A DNA stretch of 64,000 bases from Alphaproteobacteria bacterium (GTDB lineage: Bacteria; Pseudomonadota; Alphaproteobacteria; Acetobacterales; Acetobacteraceae), in assembly GCA_016869715.1 (NCBI GenBank), contig VGDM01000005.1:62001-126000 (forward strand). The letters run 5' to 3'. The translations under genes were made by a program, and so were the position numbers. The notes below the pieces were generated by a model. It was not told the origin of the DNA. It did no database searches and saw only the letters and a program-made list of their open reading frames with translations. Of this stretch, positions 16,066-24,287 are shown one piece after another (the first letter of the stretch is position 1; each line of letters starts with the position of its first letter).

Positions 16066-16734
16066 TCAAAAATCTAGATCGGCATAGTGTTCGGGCGGGA
16101 TCAGGCCGCTGATCCGATCCTGCAATAGCGGCCTGAAGGATGGGCGGGATTTCACTCGTGCATACCAATCCTTGGCGGCGTCATTCAGCGCCCAATCCAC
16201 ATCCCCCAGGTAATCCAGCGCCGAAAGATGCGCCGCCGCCGCCAAATCCGCGAGCGACAGCGCATTCCCCCCAAGCCAGGGCCGGGTTTCCGCAAGCCAG
16301 CCGAGGTAATCGAGATGCGGGCGCAAATTGGCATAGCCGGCGCGAATGGCACCCGCATCCGGATTACCGCGGCCCATCAGCTGCTTCATCTGCTTCTCGA
16401 ACAGCAGATTCCGCCCGACCTCGAAATGGAATTTCCCATCAAACCAGGCCACCAGCCGCCGGATTTCCGCCCTTTCGCCGAGTGAACGCCCAAGCAGCGG
16501 CATATCCGGATAGGATTCGTCCAGATATTCGCTTATGGCATAGGAATCGATGATGCAAAAGCCGTTTTCTTCCTGCAGCACGGGCACGGTGCAGGCGGGA
16601 TTGATGGCCAGGAATTCCTCTCGCCTTTCCCAGACCCTTTCGACCCGCAGATCAAAGGGAATGCGCTTTTCCGCAAGTGCCAAGCGCACCTTGCGAGAAT
16701 AAGGCGAGAGGGGGAGGTGATAGAGAATCCGCAC
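16066..16734 (-). CDS. glutathione S-transferase family protein
   Basis: A 222-residue protein with the two-domain GST layout. The N-terminal thioredoxin-like domain contains LYHLPLSPYSRKVRLALAEK with the Ser/Tyr that activates glutathione, CTVPVLQEENG (cis-Pro) and the glutathione-binding DSYAISEYLDE. The C-terminal all-alpha domain ends with ALSLADLAAAAHLSALDYLG. The GTG at 16734 gives the normal start; the frame is open further upstream across the divergent promoter region. The physiological substrate is unknown. It is divergent from the aminotransferase gene at 16893. Confidence 0.88.
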   Translation of the reverse strand: MRILYHLPLSPYSRKVRLALAEKRIPFDLRVERVWERREEFLAINPACTVPVLQEENGFCIIDSYAISEYLDESYPDMPLLGRSLGERAEIRRLVAWFDGKFHFEVGRNLLFEKQMKQLMGRGNPDAGAIRAGYANLRPHLDYLGWLAETRPWLGGNALSLADLAAAAHLSALDYLGDVDWALNDAAKDWYARVKSRPSFRPLLQDRISGLIPPEHYADLDF

Positions 16735-16892
16735 GACGCGCTTATGCCACCCATAGCCGAGGGCGCAAAGCACTACCTGGAAAAAGGGGGGTGTATGGCG
16801 CCACAAAACATGTTGAAGTGACGCGTCCAGGGTAGACAAGCTTTTTGGCCCCGCAAAAACCAATGCCCGCTCAAGGATGAGGAGGAACGCTG

Positions 16893-18224
16893 ATGACACC
16901 GCCACTTGATGCATCCACCGCGCCGCGCAATTCCGATCTGGAGGCGGCGCTTGCCGAAGCGCGAGAGAATTATTCCCGCGCCCGTCCCAATAGCGCCACC
17001 GCGCATGAGAAAGCCCGCACCGTCATGCCGGGCGGTAATACGCGCACCACGCTGTTCTACACGCCCTTCCCGACCGCGATGAAAAGCGGTCAGGGCTGCT
17101 ATCTGGAAGATATTGACGGCAACAAATATCTTGACCTTTGCGGCGAGTATACCGCAGGGCTGTTTGGCCATTCCGATCCGCGTATTCAGGCGCTGCTGTT
17201 CCAAGTGATCCAAAACGGCATCAGCCTTGCTTCGGTCGGCGAGAATGAGGCGAAGCTTGCCGCCATTCTGTGCGCACGCTTTCCCGCGCTGGAATTGGTC
17301 CGCTTTACCAATAGCGGGACTGAGGCGAACCTCTTGGCCGTTGCAGTCGCGCGGGCGCATACGAGCCGCAGCAAGATCATCGCCTTCCGTGGCGGCTATC
17401 ACGGCGGCGTCATGAGCTTCGTCACTGGTGGCAGCGTGGTGAATGCGCCGTTTTCGGTGACGCTTGCCGAATATAATGATCTGTCCGGCACACTGGCCCT
17501 TATCCGCGAACACGCCGCCGATCTTGCTGCAGTTCTGCTGGAACCCATGATGGGCAGCGGCGGCTGCATCCCCGCCACGCGGAAATTTCTGGCCGGGCTG
17601 CGGGACGCAACGCGCGAAGTAGGCGCGATGCTGATTTTCGATGAGGTGATGACCAGCCGTCATACGGCTGGCGGCCTGCAGAAGCTGCATGGCATCACGC
17701 CTGATCTCGTCTCGCTCGGCAAATATATCGCGGGCGGCATGTCCTTCGGTGCCTTTGGCGGGCGCGCGGACGTCATGTCGGTGTTTGATTCACATAAGCC
17801 AAATGCGCTGACGCATTCAGGCACTTTTAACAATAATGTGCTGTCCATGTCCGCCGGCACCTTGGCGATGGGCGAGATTTTTGATGACAGTGCTGCGGAA
17901 GCGCTGTGCAAGCGCGGCGATGGGCTGCGTGTTGCGCTGAATGGCATTTGCGTCAAGCACAAGGTCGCCATGCAATTCACCGGCATTGGCAGCATGGTGC
18001 AGCCACATTTCCGCCTGGGGCCGATCCTGCGCCCCTATACCGCTAGCGCGCAGGAAGATGGCCTGCGGGAGCTGTTCTTCCTGGATATGATGAAGGCCGG
18101 CATTTACATCGCCCGGCGCGGCATGGTGGCACTGAGCCTGCCGGTCGGTGAGGCTGAGTTGCTGCGCTATATCGCGGCGGTCGAGGAATTCTGCGCCTCT
18201 CGCAAACCGCTGATGGCGGGGTGA
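16893..18224 (+). CDS. class III aminotransferase (glutamate-1-semialdehyde aminomutase-like)
   Basis: A 443-residue PLP enzyme of fold type I, class III. Seen: VMPGGNTRTTLFYTPFPTAM near residue 45, as in glutamate-1-semialdehyde aminomutases, TNSGTEANLLAVAVARA near 140, the FRGGYHGG phosphate loop, LIFDEVMTSR, and SLGKYIAGGMSFGAFGG with the Schiff-base lysine. Many proteins of this type act on other substrates, so the true reaction is open. A very good GAGGAGGAA site precedes the ATG. It is divergent from the GST and followed by a GC-rich hairpin. Confidence 0.88.
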   Translation: MTPPLDASTAPRNSDLEAALAEARENYSRARPNSATAHEKARTVMPGGNTRTTLFYTPFPTAMKSGQGCYLEDIDGNKYLDLCGEYTAGLFGHSDPRIQALLFQVIQNGISLASVGENEAKLAAILCARFPALELVRFTNSGTEANLLAVAVARAHTSRSKIIAFRGGYHGGVMSFVTGGSVVNAPFSVTLAEYNDLSGTLALIREHAADLAAVLLEPMMGSGGCIPATRKFLAGLRDATREVGAMLIFDEVMTSRHTAGGLQKLHGITPDLVSLGKYIAGGMSFGAFGGRADVMSVFDSHKPNALTHSGTFNNNVLSMSAGTLAMGEIFDDSAAEALCKRGDGLRVALNGICVKHKVAMQFTGIGSMVQPHFRLGPILRPYTASAQEDGLRELFFLDMMKAGIYIARRGMVALSLPVGEAELLRYIAAVEEFCASRKPLMAG

Positions 18225-18234
18225 AACGGGTCAG

Positions 18235-18259
18235 GGCGGGGCTGGTTTCCGGCCCCGCC
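18235..18259. terminator. GC-rich hairpin between convergent genes
   Basis: GGCGGGGC (18235-18242) pairs with GCCCCGCC (18252-18259) around nine bases, between the aminotransferase stop and the end of the convergent 110-residue gene. There is no T-run on either side, so it is only a possible weak bidirectional terminator. Confidence 0.4.
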
Positions 18260-18274
18260 GCCCCTTGGGCCGCG

Positions 18275-18607
18275 TCAGCGCCGATCCTTGCGGGCAACAA
18301 AGCCGCTGCCCTCGCCCTTTCGCCAATTCGCAAATTTAGGAAATTCCAGTGCCACGCCGCGATGGTCACAGGGGATGACATTGGTCGCCGGAATGTCACG
18401 TACCATGCTCATGAAAACGCCCCGTGGGCGGGAATAGCCGGCCAATTCAATGTCCAGAGCGCCCCTGTTCGTAATACAACGGATCCTACCCCATTCCCCG
18501 GCCTGCGCGGTGGGGGCGGGACCGGCTCCGGCACGTGTCAGGCGCGCAAGATCACCCACTTCGAGGATAGGGACTTGCCGCCCATCGACGCGGAAATCAA
18601 GTTTCAT
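18275..18607 (-). CDS. hypothetical protein (110 aa)
   Basis: No family recognised. The product starts MKLDFRVDGRQVPILEVGDL and contains GRIRCITNRGALDIELAGYS and VIPCDHRGVALEFPKFANWR. It looks like a small beta-rich cytoplasmic domain with two cysteines. A GGGGG stretch lies just before the ATG at 18607; a GTG at 18619 is an alternative. It has codon use like its neighbours. It lies downstream of the broken rhodanese-like gene on the same strand. Confidence 0.55.
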   Translation of the reverse strand: MKLDFRVDGRQVPILEVGDLARLTRAGAGPAPTAQAGEWGRIRCITNRGALDIELAGYSRPRGVFMSMVRDIPATNVIPCDHRGVALEFPKFANWRKGEGSGFVARKDRR

Positions 18608-18812
18608 GCGCCCCCACACTCTTAACCCCGCAGGATTAAGCCTTCCATCGCAAAAAAGTGTCTACGTCCCTGACGAAATCGAAAAGCCGTCGCATACTTC
18701 CTAACGTATCGGCAAGGCGCTTTTGGCGAAGTCACAAAGATTATCGTGACACCCGATGGCATACAGTCTGGCTCCGGCATACCGCCGGGCTGCGCGCCTT
18801 GGGCAACGGTCT

Positions 18813-19209
18813 TCAGCAACCGCAACCAACCGGCGTACCGGCGCGGCCTTCAAGCCCCGCGGTCTGATAGCTATCGCGCTTCCATCAATCCAAGCCACCG
18901 ATCAATTCACGCACCTGGAAGCCCTGGGTCAGCAATTTGAGCGCGGTTTTGGTTGACGCATTGCACCCAATAACATCACAATAGCAGATATAGGTCTTCG
19001 CCTTATCCAGCGCCTCGGTACTGAGGGGTACAAATACCCCGATGCGGCAGATTGATTGCGCCGGGGACATGTTCCTTGGCAAAGGCGGCTTCGGATCGAC
19101 CGTCTACGACCACCACGGCTTCGCTATTGCTGATCGCGAAATGCAGATCCCAGGAATCCAGCTCAAAGGCGAGTTTGCTTTGATAATGGGCCATTTGTTC
19201 GATCGTCAT
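18813..19209 (-). pseudogene. rhodanese-like gene, broken
   Basis: The ATG at 19209 opens a rhodanese-like protein (EAVVVVDGRSEAAFAKEHVP, GAINLPHRG). Near 19030 the frame shifts, and the C-terminal half continues in another frame with STEALDKAKTYICYCDVIGC, NASTKTALKL and FQVRELIGGLD. At 18885-18887 TGA replaces the tryptophan of the usual GGLDWWKRDGY ending; the frame then runs on through WKRDSYQT to a stop at 18813. So there are two independent lesions. A GGAAGC stretch precedes the start. If intact it would have been a single-domain sulfurtransferase of about 130 residues. It lies just downstream of gltB copy 1. Confidence 0.82.
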
Positions 19210-19248
19210 TGTCGCTTCCTTTCAGTGCTCCATTCGGCTTTGGCAACC

Positions 19249-22200
19249 TTACTCCGCCGCAATCGCCGGCGCTTCGCTCATGGGCACCGGCAGGTATTGC
19301 GCATAGTCGCGCGGCACCACATGCCAAAAGCGCCCACGTTCCATCGCCCATTCATTCAACAAGCGCGCGGCAAAGCGGCTGCCGGTTTCCGCCACATGGC
19401 GCGCGATCAGATCACGCAAAGCTGCTTCCCAATGCGGATGCGCAAGCCGTGACCAAAGCAGCGTTTCCGGATTGATGCGCTTTTCGAAATTGCCCTCTGC
19501 ATCATAGACAAAAGCCTGACCGCCAGTGAAACCCGCACCATAATTATCGCCAACCGCGCCCAGGATCACCACCGTGCCGCCGGTCATGTATTCACAGCCA
19601 TTGGCGCCGCAGCCTTCCACCACGGTAGTGGCGCCCGAATTGCGCACGGCGAAACGCTCACCCGCCTGGCCGGCGGCGAAAAGCTCCCCCGCCGTCGCGC
19701 CATACAGCACGGTATTGCCAATGATGGTGTTGTCATTGGAGATCAGGTTGGAAGAAGGCGCGGGGCGCACCACAATAGAAGCGCCCGATAAGCCCTTGCC
19801 GACATAATCATTGGCATCGCCAAAAACCTCCAGCTTCAAGCCGCGCACGCCAAAGGCACCGAGTGACTGCCCAGCACTGCCCCGTAGCCGCACGGTCAAA
19901 TGCCCGGCTTGCAGCCCTGTCATTCCGAATTGCCGTACGATGCGCGAAGACACTTTCGTGCCAATCGCGCGATGTGTGTTGCGGATATTGTACTGAAGCT
20001 GCATTTTCTCGCCATGGCGGAACAAGGCATCCGCATCGCGGATCATTTCCGCATCCAGCGTGTCCGGCACCTCATTGCGGCCTTCCAAGGTGCAATAGGC
20101 GGGATAGGGGCCGGCATCCGCCTGCACCAGCAGCGGATTGAGATCGAGGTCATCCAAATCCTCAGACCCGCGGTTGACCTGTTGCAACAGATCGGTCCGC
20201 CCGATCACATCAGTGAGTTTACGCATGCCGAGGCTGGCCAGAAGCTCCCGCACTTCTTCAGCGATGAAGGAGAAAAGATTGATCACCTTCTCAGGGCTGC
20301 CGGCGAATTTCGCACGGAGCTTTTCATCCTGCGTGCAGACGCCAACGGGGCAGGTATTGGAATGGCATTGCCGCACCATGATGCAGCCCATCGCCACCAG
20401 TGATGCCGTGCCAATGCCGAATTCCTCGGCGCCCAGCATCGCGGCAATCACCACATCGCGCCCAGTCTTGATGCCACCATCGGTGCGGAGCTTCACACGA
20501 TGCCGTAGCCGATTGAGCAATAGAACCTGATGCGTTTCCGACAGCCCCATTTCCCAGGGCAGGCCAGCATATTTGATGGAAGATTGCGGCGAAGCGCCAG
20601 TGCCGCCGGAATGGCCGGATATAAGAATCGCATCCGCCTTGGCCTTCGCGACACCAGCCGCAATGGTGCCAATGCCCGAACGGCTGACCAGCTTCACACA
20701 GACCGTCGCATCCGGGTTGATCTGCTTCAGATCATAAATGAGCTGCGCCAAATCCTCGATTGAATAGATGTCATGATGCGGTGGCGGGCTGATCAGCATG
20801 ACACCCGGCGTGGAATGCCGGAGCTTCGCAATCAGCCCCGTTACCTTGAAGCCGGGCAATTGCCCGCCCTCACCAGGTTTCGCACCCTGCGCGACCTTGA
20901 TTTCGATCTCCCGGCAATTGTTCAAATATTCCGCGGTTACGCCAAAGCGGCCAGAGGCGATCTGCTTGATCGCGGAATTAGCGTTATCGCCATTGGCGCG
21001 CGGCTTGGCCCGCGCCGGGTCTTCGCCACCCTCACCGGAATCACTCCGTGCCCCAATGCGGTTCATGGCAATCGAAAGCGTTTCATGTGCTTCGTGGCTG
21101 AGGGCACCAAGCGAAATGCCGGGTGCCACCAGGCGCTTCCTGATTTCCGTGATGCTTTCCACCTCCTCAAGCGCAATCGCCGTACGGCCTTCAGTGCGGA
21201 AATCGAGCAGATCGCGCAGCGCAACCGGAGGCAAACGCCGCACCGCATCGGAATAGCGCTTGAAAGTCTGGTAGCTTTCGGATTCTACCGCGCTTTGAAG
21301 TGTATGGATCAGCGTACCGTCAAAGGCATGTGCCTCTCCACGCCGGCGCAGCTTGTAAAGCCCGCCAATCGGCAGCGTGATGGCGCCGTCCGCCCAGGCT
21401 TTTCTGTGCAGGGCGAGCACGCGCCGCGCAATGCCGGAAAGACCAATGCCAGAAATGCGCGAAGGTGTACCGGGGAAAAACTCCGCCACCAGCGCGCGCG
21501 AAAGCCCAATCGCCTCGAAATTCATACCACCGCGGTAGGAAGACAAAACGCCAATCCCCATCTTGGACATGATCTTCAGCAGGCCCTTATCCACCGCCTT
21601 CTTGTAGCGCCCCACCGCTTCGCGCAGCGACATGGCACCGAACAATCCGCGCCGATGGCGATCCGCGATGCTTTCCTGCGCCAGATAGGCATTCACCGTC
21701 GTCGCGCCACCGCCAATCAGCACCGCGACATAATGCACATCAAGGCTTTCCGCGACACGGACATTGAGCGAGGTGAAAGTACGGAGCCCATTCTTCACCA
21801 AATGCGTCTGCACTGCACCCACTGAAAGGATCATCGGAATCACGGCACGGTCAGCGCATTGCGCTTCATCGGTCAGGATCACATGGGCGCAGCCGGAACG
21901 CACGCCTTCCTCAGCCTCGCGCCGGATGCGCTCAATGTGACGACGCAGGCCCGCTTGGCCCTCAGCCACCGGGAAGGTGCAATCCACCACACAGGCGGTT
22001 GCACCCATATAGGCGCGCATGGCGTCAAATTCGGCATTGGACAGCACCGGGCTATCCAACATCAGCATGTCACACTGAGTCGGGTCCTCATCCAGGATAT
22101 TTCCTAGATTGCCGAGCCGCGTCTTCAGCGTCATCACCCGCGTCTCACGCAGGCTATCAATCGGCGGATTGGTCACCTGGCTGAAGGCTTGACGAAAGTA

Positions 22201-23778
22201 ATGATGCAGGCCGCGATATTGATCAGACAGCACCGCAATCGGCGTGTCATCACCCATGGACCCCACAGCCTCATTGGCGTCTTCCACCATGGGGTGAAGG
22301 ATGGTTTCCAGTTCTTCCAAGGTATAGCCGACAGAAAGCTGACGGCGACGCAAATCCTCACCAGTCAGAGTGGCGCGTTCATCGGCTTCCGCCTTCACAA
22401 TCTCATCAATGCGTGTGGTGCGTTCCGTCCATTGGCCGAAGGGTTTGCGGGCCGAGATCAAATCCTTCAGCGCCCTGTCTTCGAAGAATCGCCCCTCATC
22501 CAGATCAACGCCAATGGATTGGCCCGGACCAACGCGGCCCTTTTGGATGATCTGATCTTCAGCCAGCTTCACCATGCCGGTCTCAGACCCCACAATCAGC
22601 ATGCCGTCGGAGGTGATGCTGTAGCGAAGCGGGCGTAGACCATTCCGATCCAGCCCCGCCATCACCCAGCGCCCATCGGTCGCGCAAATCGCCGCCGGAC
22701 CATCCCAGGGTTCCATGACCGCATTGCAATAAAGGAACAGCTCGCGATGCGCCGGCGGAATCGTCGCGTTATTGCCAAGGCTTTCCGGGATCAGCAGCGC
22801 CTTGGCCATGGGCGCATCACGCCCGGCGCGCACCAGCAATTCGAACACATTATCAAGCGTCGCGGTATCAGAACCACCCGCCTGCACCACCGGCTTGATA
22901 TCTTCCATGAAGGGATCGAGCAAAGGATGCGATAGCCGCGTTTCATGCGACTTCATCCAATTCACATTGCCATGCAGCGTATTGATTTCGCCATTATGCG
23001 CGAGTGTCCGGAAAGGCTGCGCCAGACGCCAGGTTGGGAAGGTATTAGTGGAATAGCGCTGATGATAAATCGCGAAGCGGCTGACGAAGCGTTCATCCAA
23101 TAGATCGGGATAGAATTCCGTCAGCGCTTCCGCCAGGAACATGCCCTTATAGATGATGGACCGGGCAGAAAGCGAACACAAATAAAGCTCCGCAATCTGC
23201 GCCGCGATGGCCTGTTTTTCGATCCGCCGACGGATCACATACATATCGCGTTCAATGGTCGCGATATCGCATTGTTCCGGGTCATGGATCAGGATTTGTT
23301 CAATTTCTGGCCGCGTCGCATTGGCCTTTTCGCCGATGCAAGCGACATTGATCGGCACTTGCCGCCAGCCATAAATTGCATAGCCTGCGTTGAGAATCTC
23401 GGTTTCCACAATCTGCCGGCAGCGTTCCTGCGCACCCAGATCGGATTTCGGCAGAAATACCTGACCAACCGCTATCCGCCCGGGGCGGAGCCGATCACCA
23501 CCGCGCTCCACCACGGCGGCAAAAAAATCCTGCGGTATTTCGACATGGATGCCTGCACCATCGCCGGTCTTGCCATCGGCATCCACAGCACCGCGATGCC
23601 AAACAGCGCGCAAAGCATCAATGCCAGCCTGCACCACATCCCGCCGCGGCTTGCCATCAAGCGCTGCCACCAGGCCAACGCCGCAGGCGTCATGTTCGGT
23701 TAGATCAAGATGCGCTTCGGTGGCAAGGCGCGCGGCCTGCGCCTGATATTCTGTCACAAACGCTTCGTCATTTGGCAT
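19249..23778 (-). CDS. gltB: glutamate synthase large subunit, copy 1
   Basis: A 1509-residue NADPH-GOGAT alpha subunit, which converts 2-oxoglutarate plus glutamine to two glutamates. The class II amidotransferase domain starts at C32 ([10 protein letters not shown]) after a 31-residue propeptide. A central domain, an FMN domain (GEGGEDPARAKP, then [41 protein letters not shown]), a [3Fe-4S] motif CIMVRQCHSNTCPVGVCT and the C-terminal beta-helix ([28 protein letters not shown]) follow in order. It is intact and the usual size. It is the third gene of gltD-DUF2059-gltB. It differs clearly from the second gltB in this window (propeptide, VWHRGAVDADGKTGDGAG loop). Confidence 0.97.
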   Translation of the reverse strand: MPNDEAFVTEYQAQAARLATEAHLDLTEHDACGVGLVAALDGKPRRDVVQAGIDALRAVWHRGAVDADGKTGDGAGIHVEIPQDFFAAVVERGGDRLRPGRIAVGQVFLPKSDLGAQERCRQIVETEILNAGYAIYGWRQVPINVACIGEKANATRPEIEQILIHDPEQCDIATIERDMYVIRRRIEKQAIAAQIAELYLCSLSARSIIYKGMFLAEALTEFYPDLLDERFVSRFAIYHQRYSTNTFPTWRLAQPFRTLAHNGEINTLHGNVNWMKSHETRLSHPLLDPFMEDIKPVVQAGGSDTATLDNVFELLVRAGRDAPMAKALLIPESLGNNATIPPAHRELFLYCNAVMEPWDGPAAICATDGRWVMAGLDRNGLRPLRYSITSDGMLIVGSETGMVKLAEDQIIQKGRVGPGQSIGVDLDEGRFFEDRALKDLISARKPFGQWTERTTRIDEIVKAEADERATLTGEDLRRRQLSVGYTLEELETILHPMVEDANEAVGSMGDDTPIAVLSDQYRGLHHYFRQAFSQVTNPPIDSLRETRVMTLKTRLGNLGNILDEDPTQCDMLMLDSPVLSNAEFDAMRAYMGATACVVDCTFPVAEGQAGLRRHIERIRREAEEGVRSGCAHVILTDEAQCADRAVIPMILSVGAVQTHLVKNGLRTFTSLNVRVAESLDVHYVAVLIGGGATTVNAYLAQESIADRHRRGLFGAMSLREAVGRYKKAVDKGLLKIMSKMGIGVLSSYRGGMNFEAIGLSRALVAEFFPGTPSRISGIGLSGIARRVLALHRKAWADGAITLPIGGLYKLRRRGEAHAFDGTLIHTLQSAVESESYQTFKRYSDAVRRLPPVALRDLLDFRTEGRTAIALEEVESITEIRKRLVAPGISLGALSHEAHETLSIAMNRIGARSDSGEGGEDPARAKPRANGDNANSAIKQIASGRFGVTAEYLNNCREIEIKVAQGAKPGEGGQLPGFKVTGLIAKLRHSTPGVMLISPPPHHDIYSIEDLAQLIYDLKQINPDATVCVKLVSRSGIGTIAAGVAKAKADAILISGHSGGTGASPQSSIKYAGLPWEMGLSETHQVLLLNRLRHRVKLRTDGGIKTGRDVVIAAMLGAEEFGIGTASLVAMGCIMVRQCHSNTCPVGVCTQDEKLRAKFAGSPEKVINLFSFIAEEVRELLASLGMRKLTDVIGRTDLLQQVNRGSEDLDDLDLNPLLVQADAGPYPAYCTLEGRNEVPDTLDAEMIRDADALFRHGEKMQLQYNIRNTHRAIGTKVSSRIVRQFGMTGLQAGHLTVRLRGSAGQSLGAFGVRGLKLEVFGDANDYVGKGLSGASIVVRPAPSSNLISNDNTIIGNTVLYGATAGELFAAGQAGERFAVRNSGATTVVEGCGANGCEYMTGGTVVILGAVGDNYGAGFTGGQAFVYDAEGNFEKRINPETLLWSRLAHPHWEAALRDLIARHVAETGSRFAARLLNEWAMERGRFWHVVPRDYAQYLPVPMSEAPAIAAE

Positions 23779-23795
23779 GGCTTTGATCCTTACGC

Positions 23796-24287
23796 CTAAA
23801 GCGGCAGGCCGCGTTGACAGAGTGCGTCGCAGTGTTTGGTGAGCGCCTGCTGGCCAACAGGCTGCCCCAATGCAACCGCGATGGGCGTGATGGCAGCGGT
23901 TATTTCCGGCATGATGGCAAGCATTCGTTGCCCGATCGGCGATCGGTAGAAACGTGCCAATTCCCGCATTTCCTCGGCAGGTAGTCGTTGGGCGTAACGC
24001 CCAGCAAAAAGTTCAGAGAATTCTCCCACACCAGCGCGAAACTCTGGCATGATGAATCCATCCACCAGATCACGCACTCTTGCCTCTCCGAGCTGTCGCG
24101 CCGCAGTGACGAAGGACTGCACCAAGTAGCCCCGCATGGCGTCAATGGTTGACAAAAACTGCGATTCGGTTCGCATCGCCGTTACCAATTCACGCGCGGC
24201 AACCACTTTTTCCTCTGTTATATTCGATTGTTGAGCGGCTGCAGGCGCAGCCAACAAAAGTAAAGCCAGGAACAGGCGACGCATCAT
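23796..24287 (-). CDS. DUF2059 secreted protein within the gltD-gltB operon
   Basis: A 163-residue protein with a signal peptide (MMRRLFLALLLLAAPAAAQ) and a helical domain resembling DUF2059: LVDGFIMPEFRAGVGEFSEL, and MRELARFYRSPIGQRMLAIM, the family's most recognisable stretch. Two C-terminal cysteines (CDALC) may pair. It is probably periplasmic. The ATG overlaps the gltD stop by four bases and gltB starts 17 bases downstream, so it is embedded in the glutamate synthase operon. The function is unknown; a link to GOGAT is only by position. Confidence 0.8.
   Translation of the reverse strand: MMRRLFLALLLLAAPAAAQQSNITEEKVVAARELVTAMRTESQFLSTIDAMRGYLVQSFVTAARQLGEARVRDLVDGFIMPEFRAGVGEFSELFAGRYAQRLPAEEMRELARFYRSPIGQRMLAIMPEITAAITPIAVALGQPVGQQALTKHCDALCQRGLPL

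Noticed and set aside
6339-18887. TGA reassigned to tryptophan (flagellin 2 and rhodanese-like gene read through TGA)
   Set aside because: TGA ends many genes here, including several with four-base ATGA overlaps, and TAG codons and frameshifts interrupt neighbouring genes too. Gene decay explains all of them.
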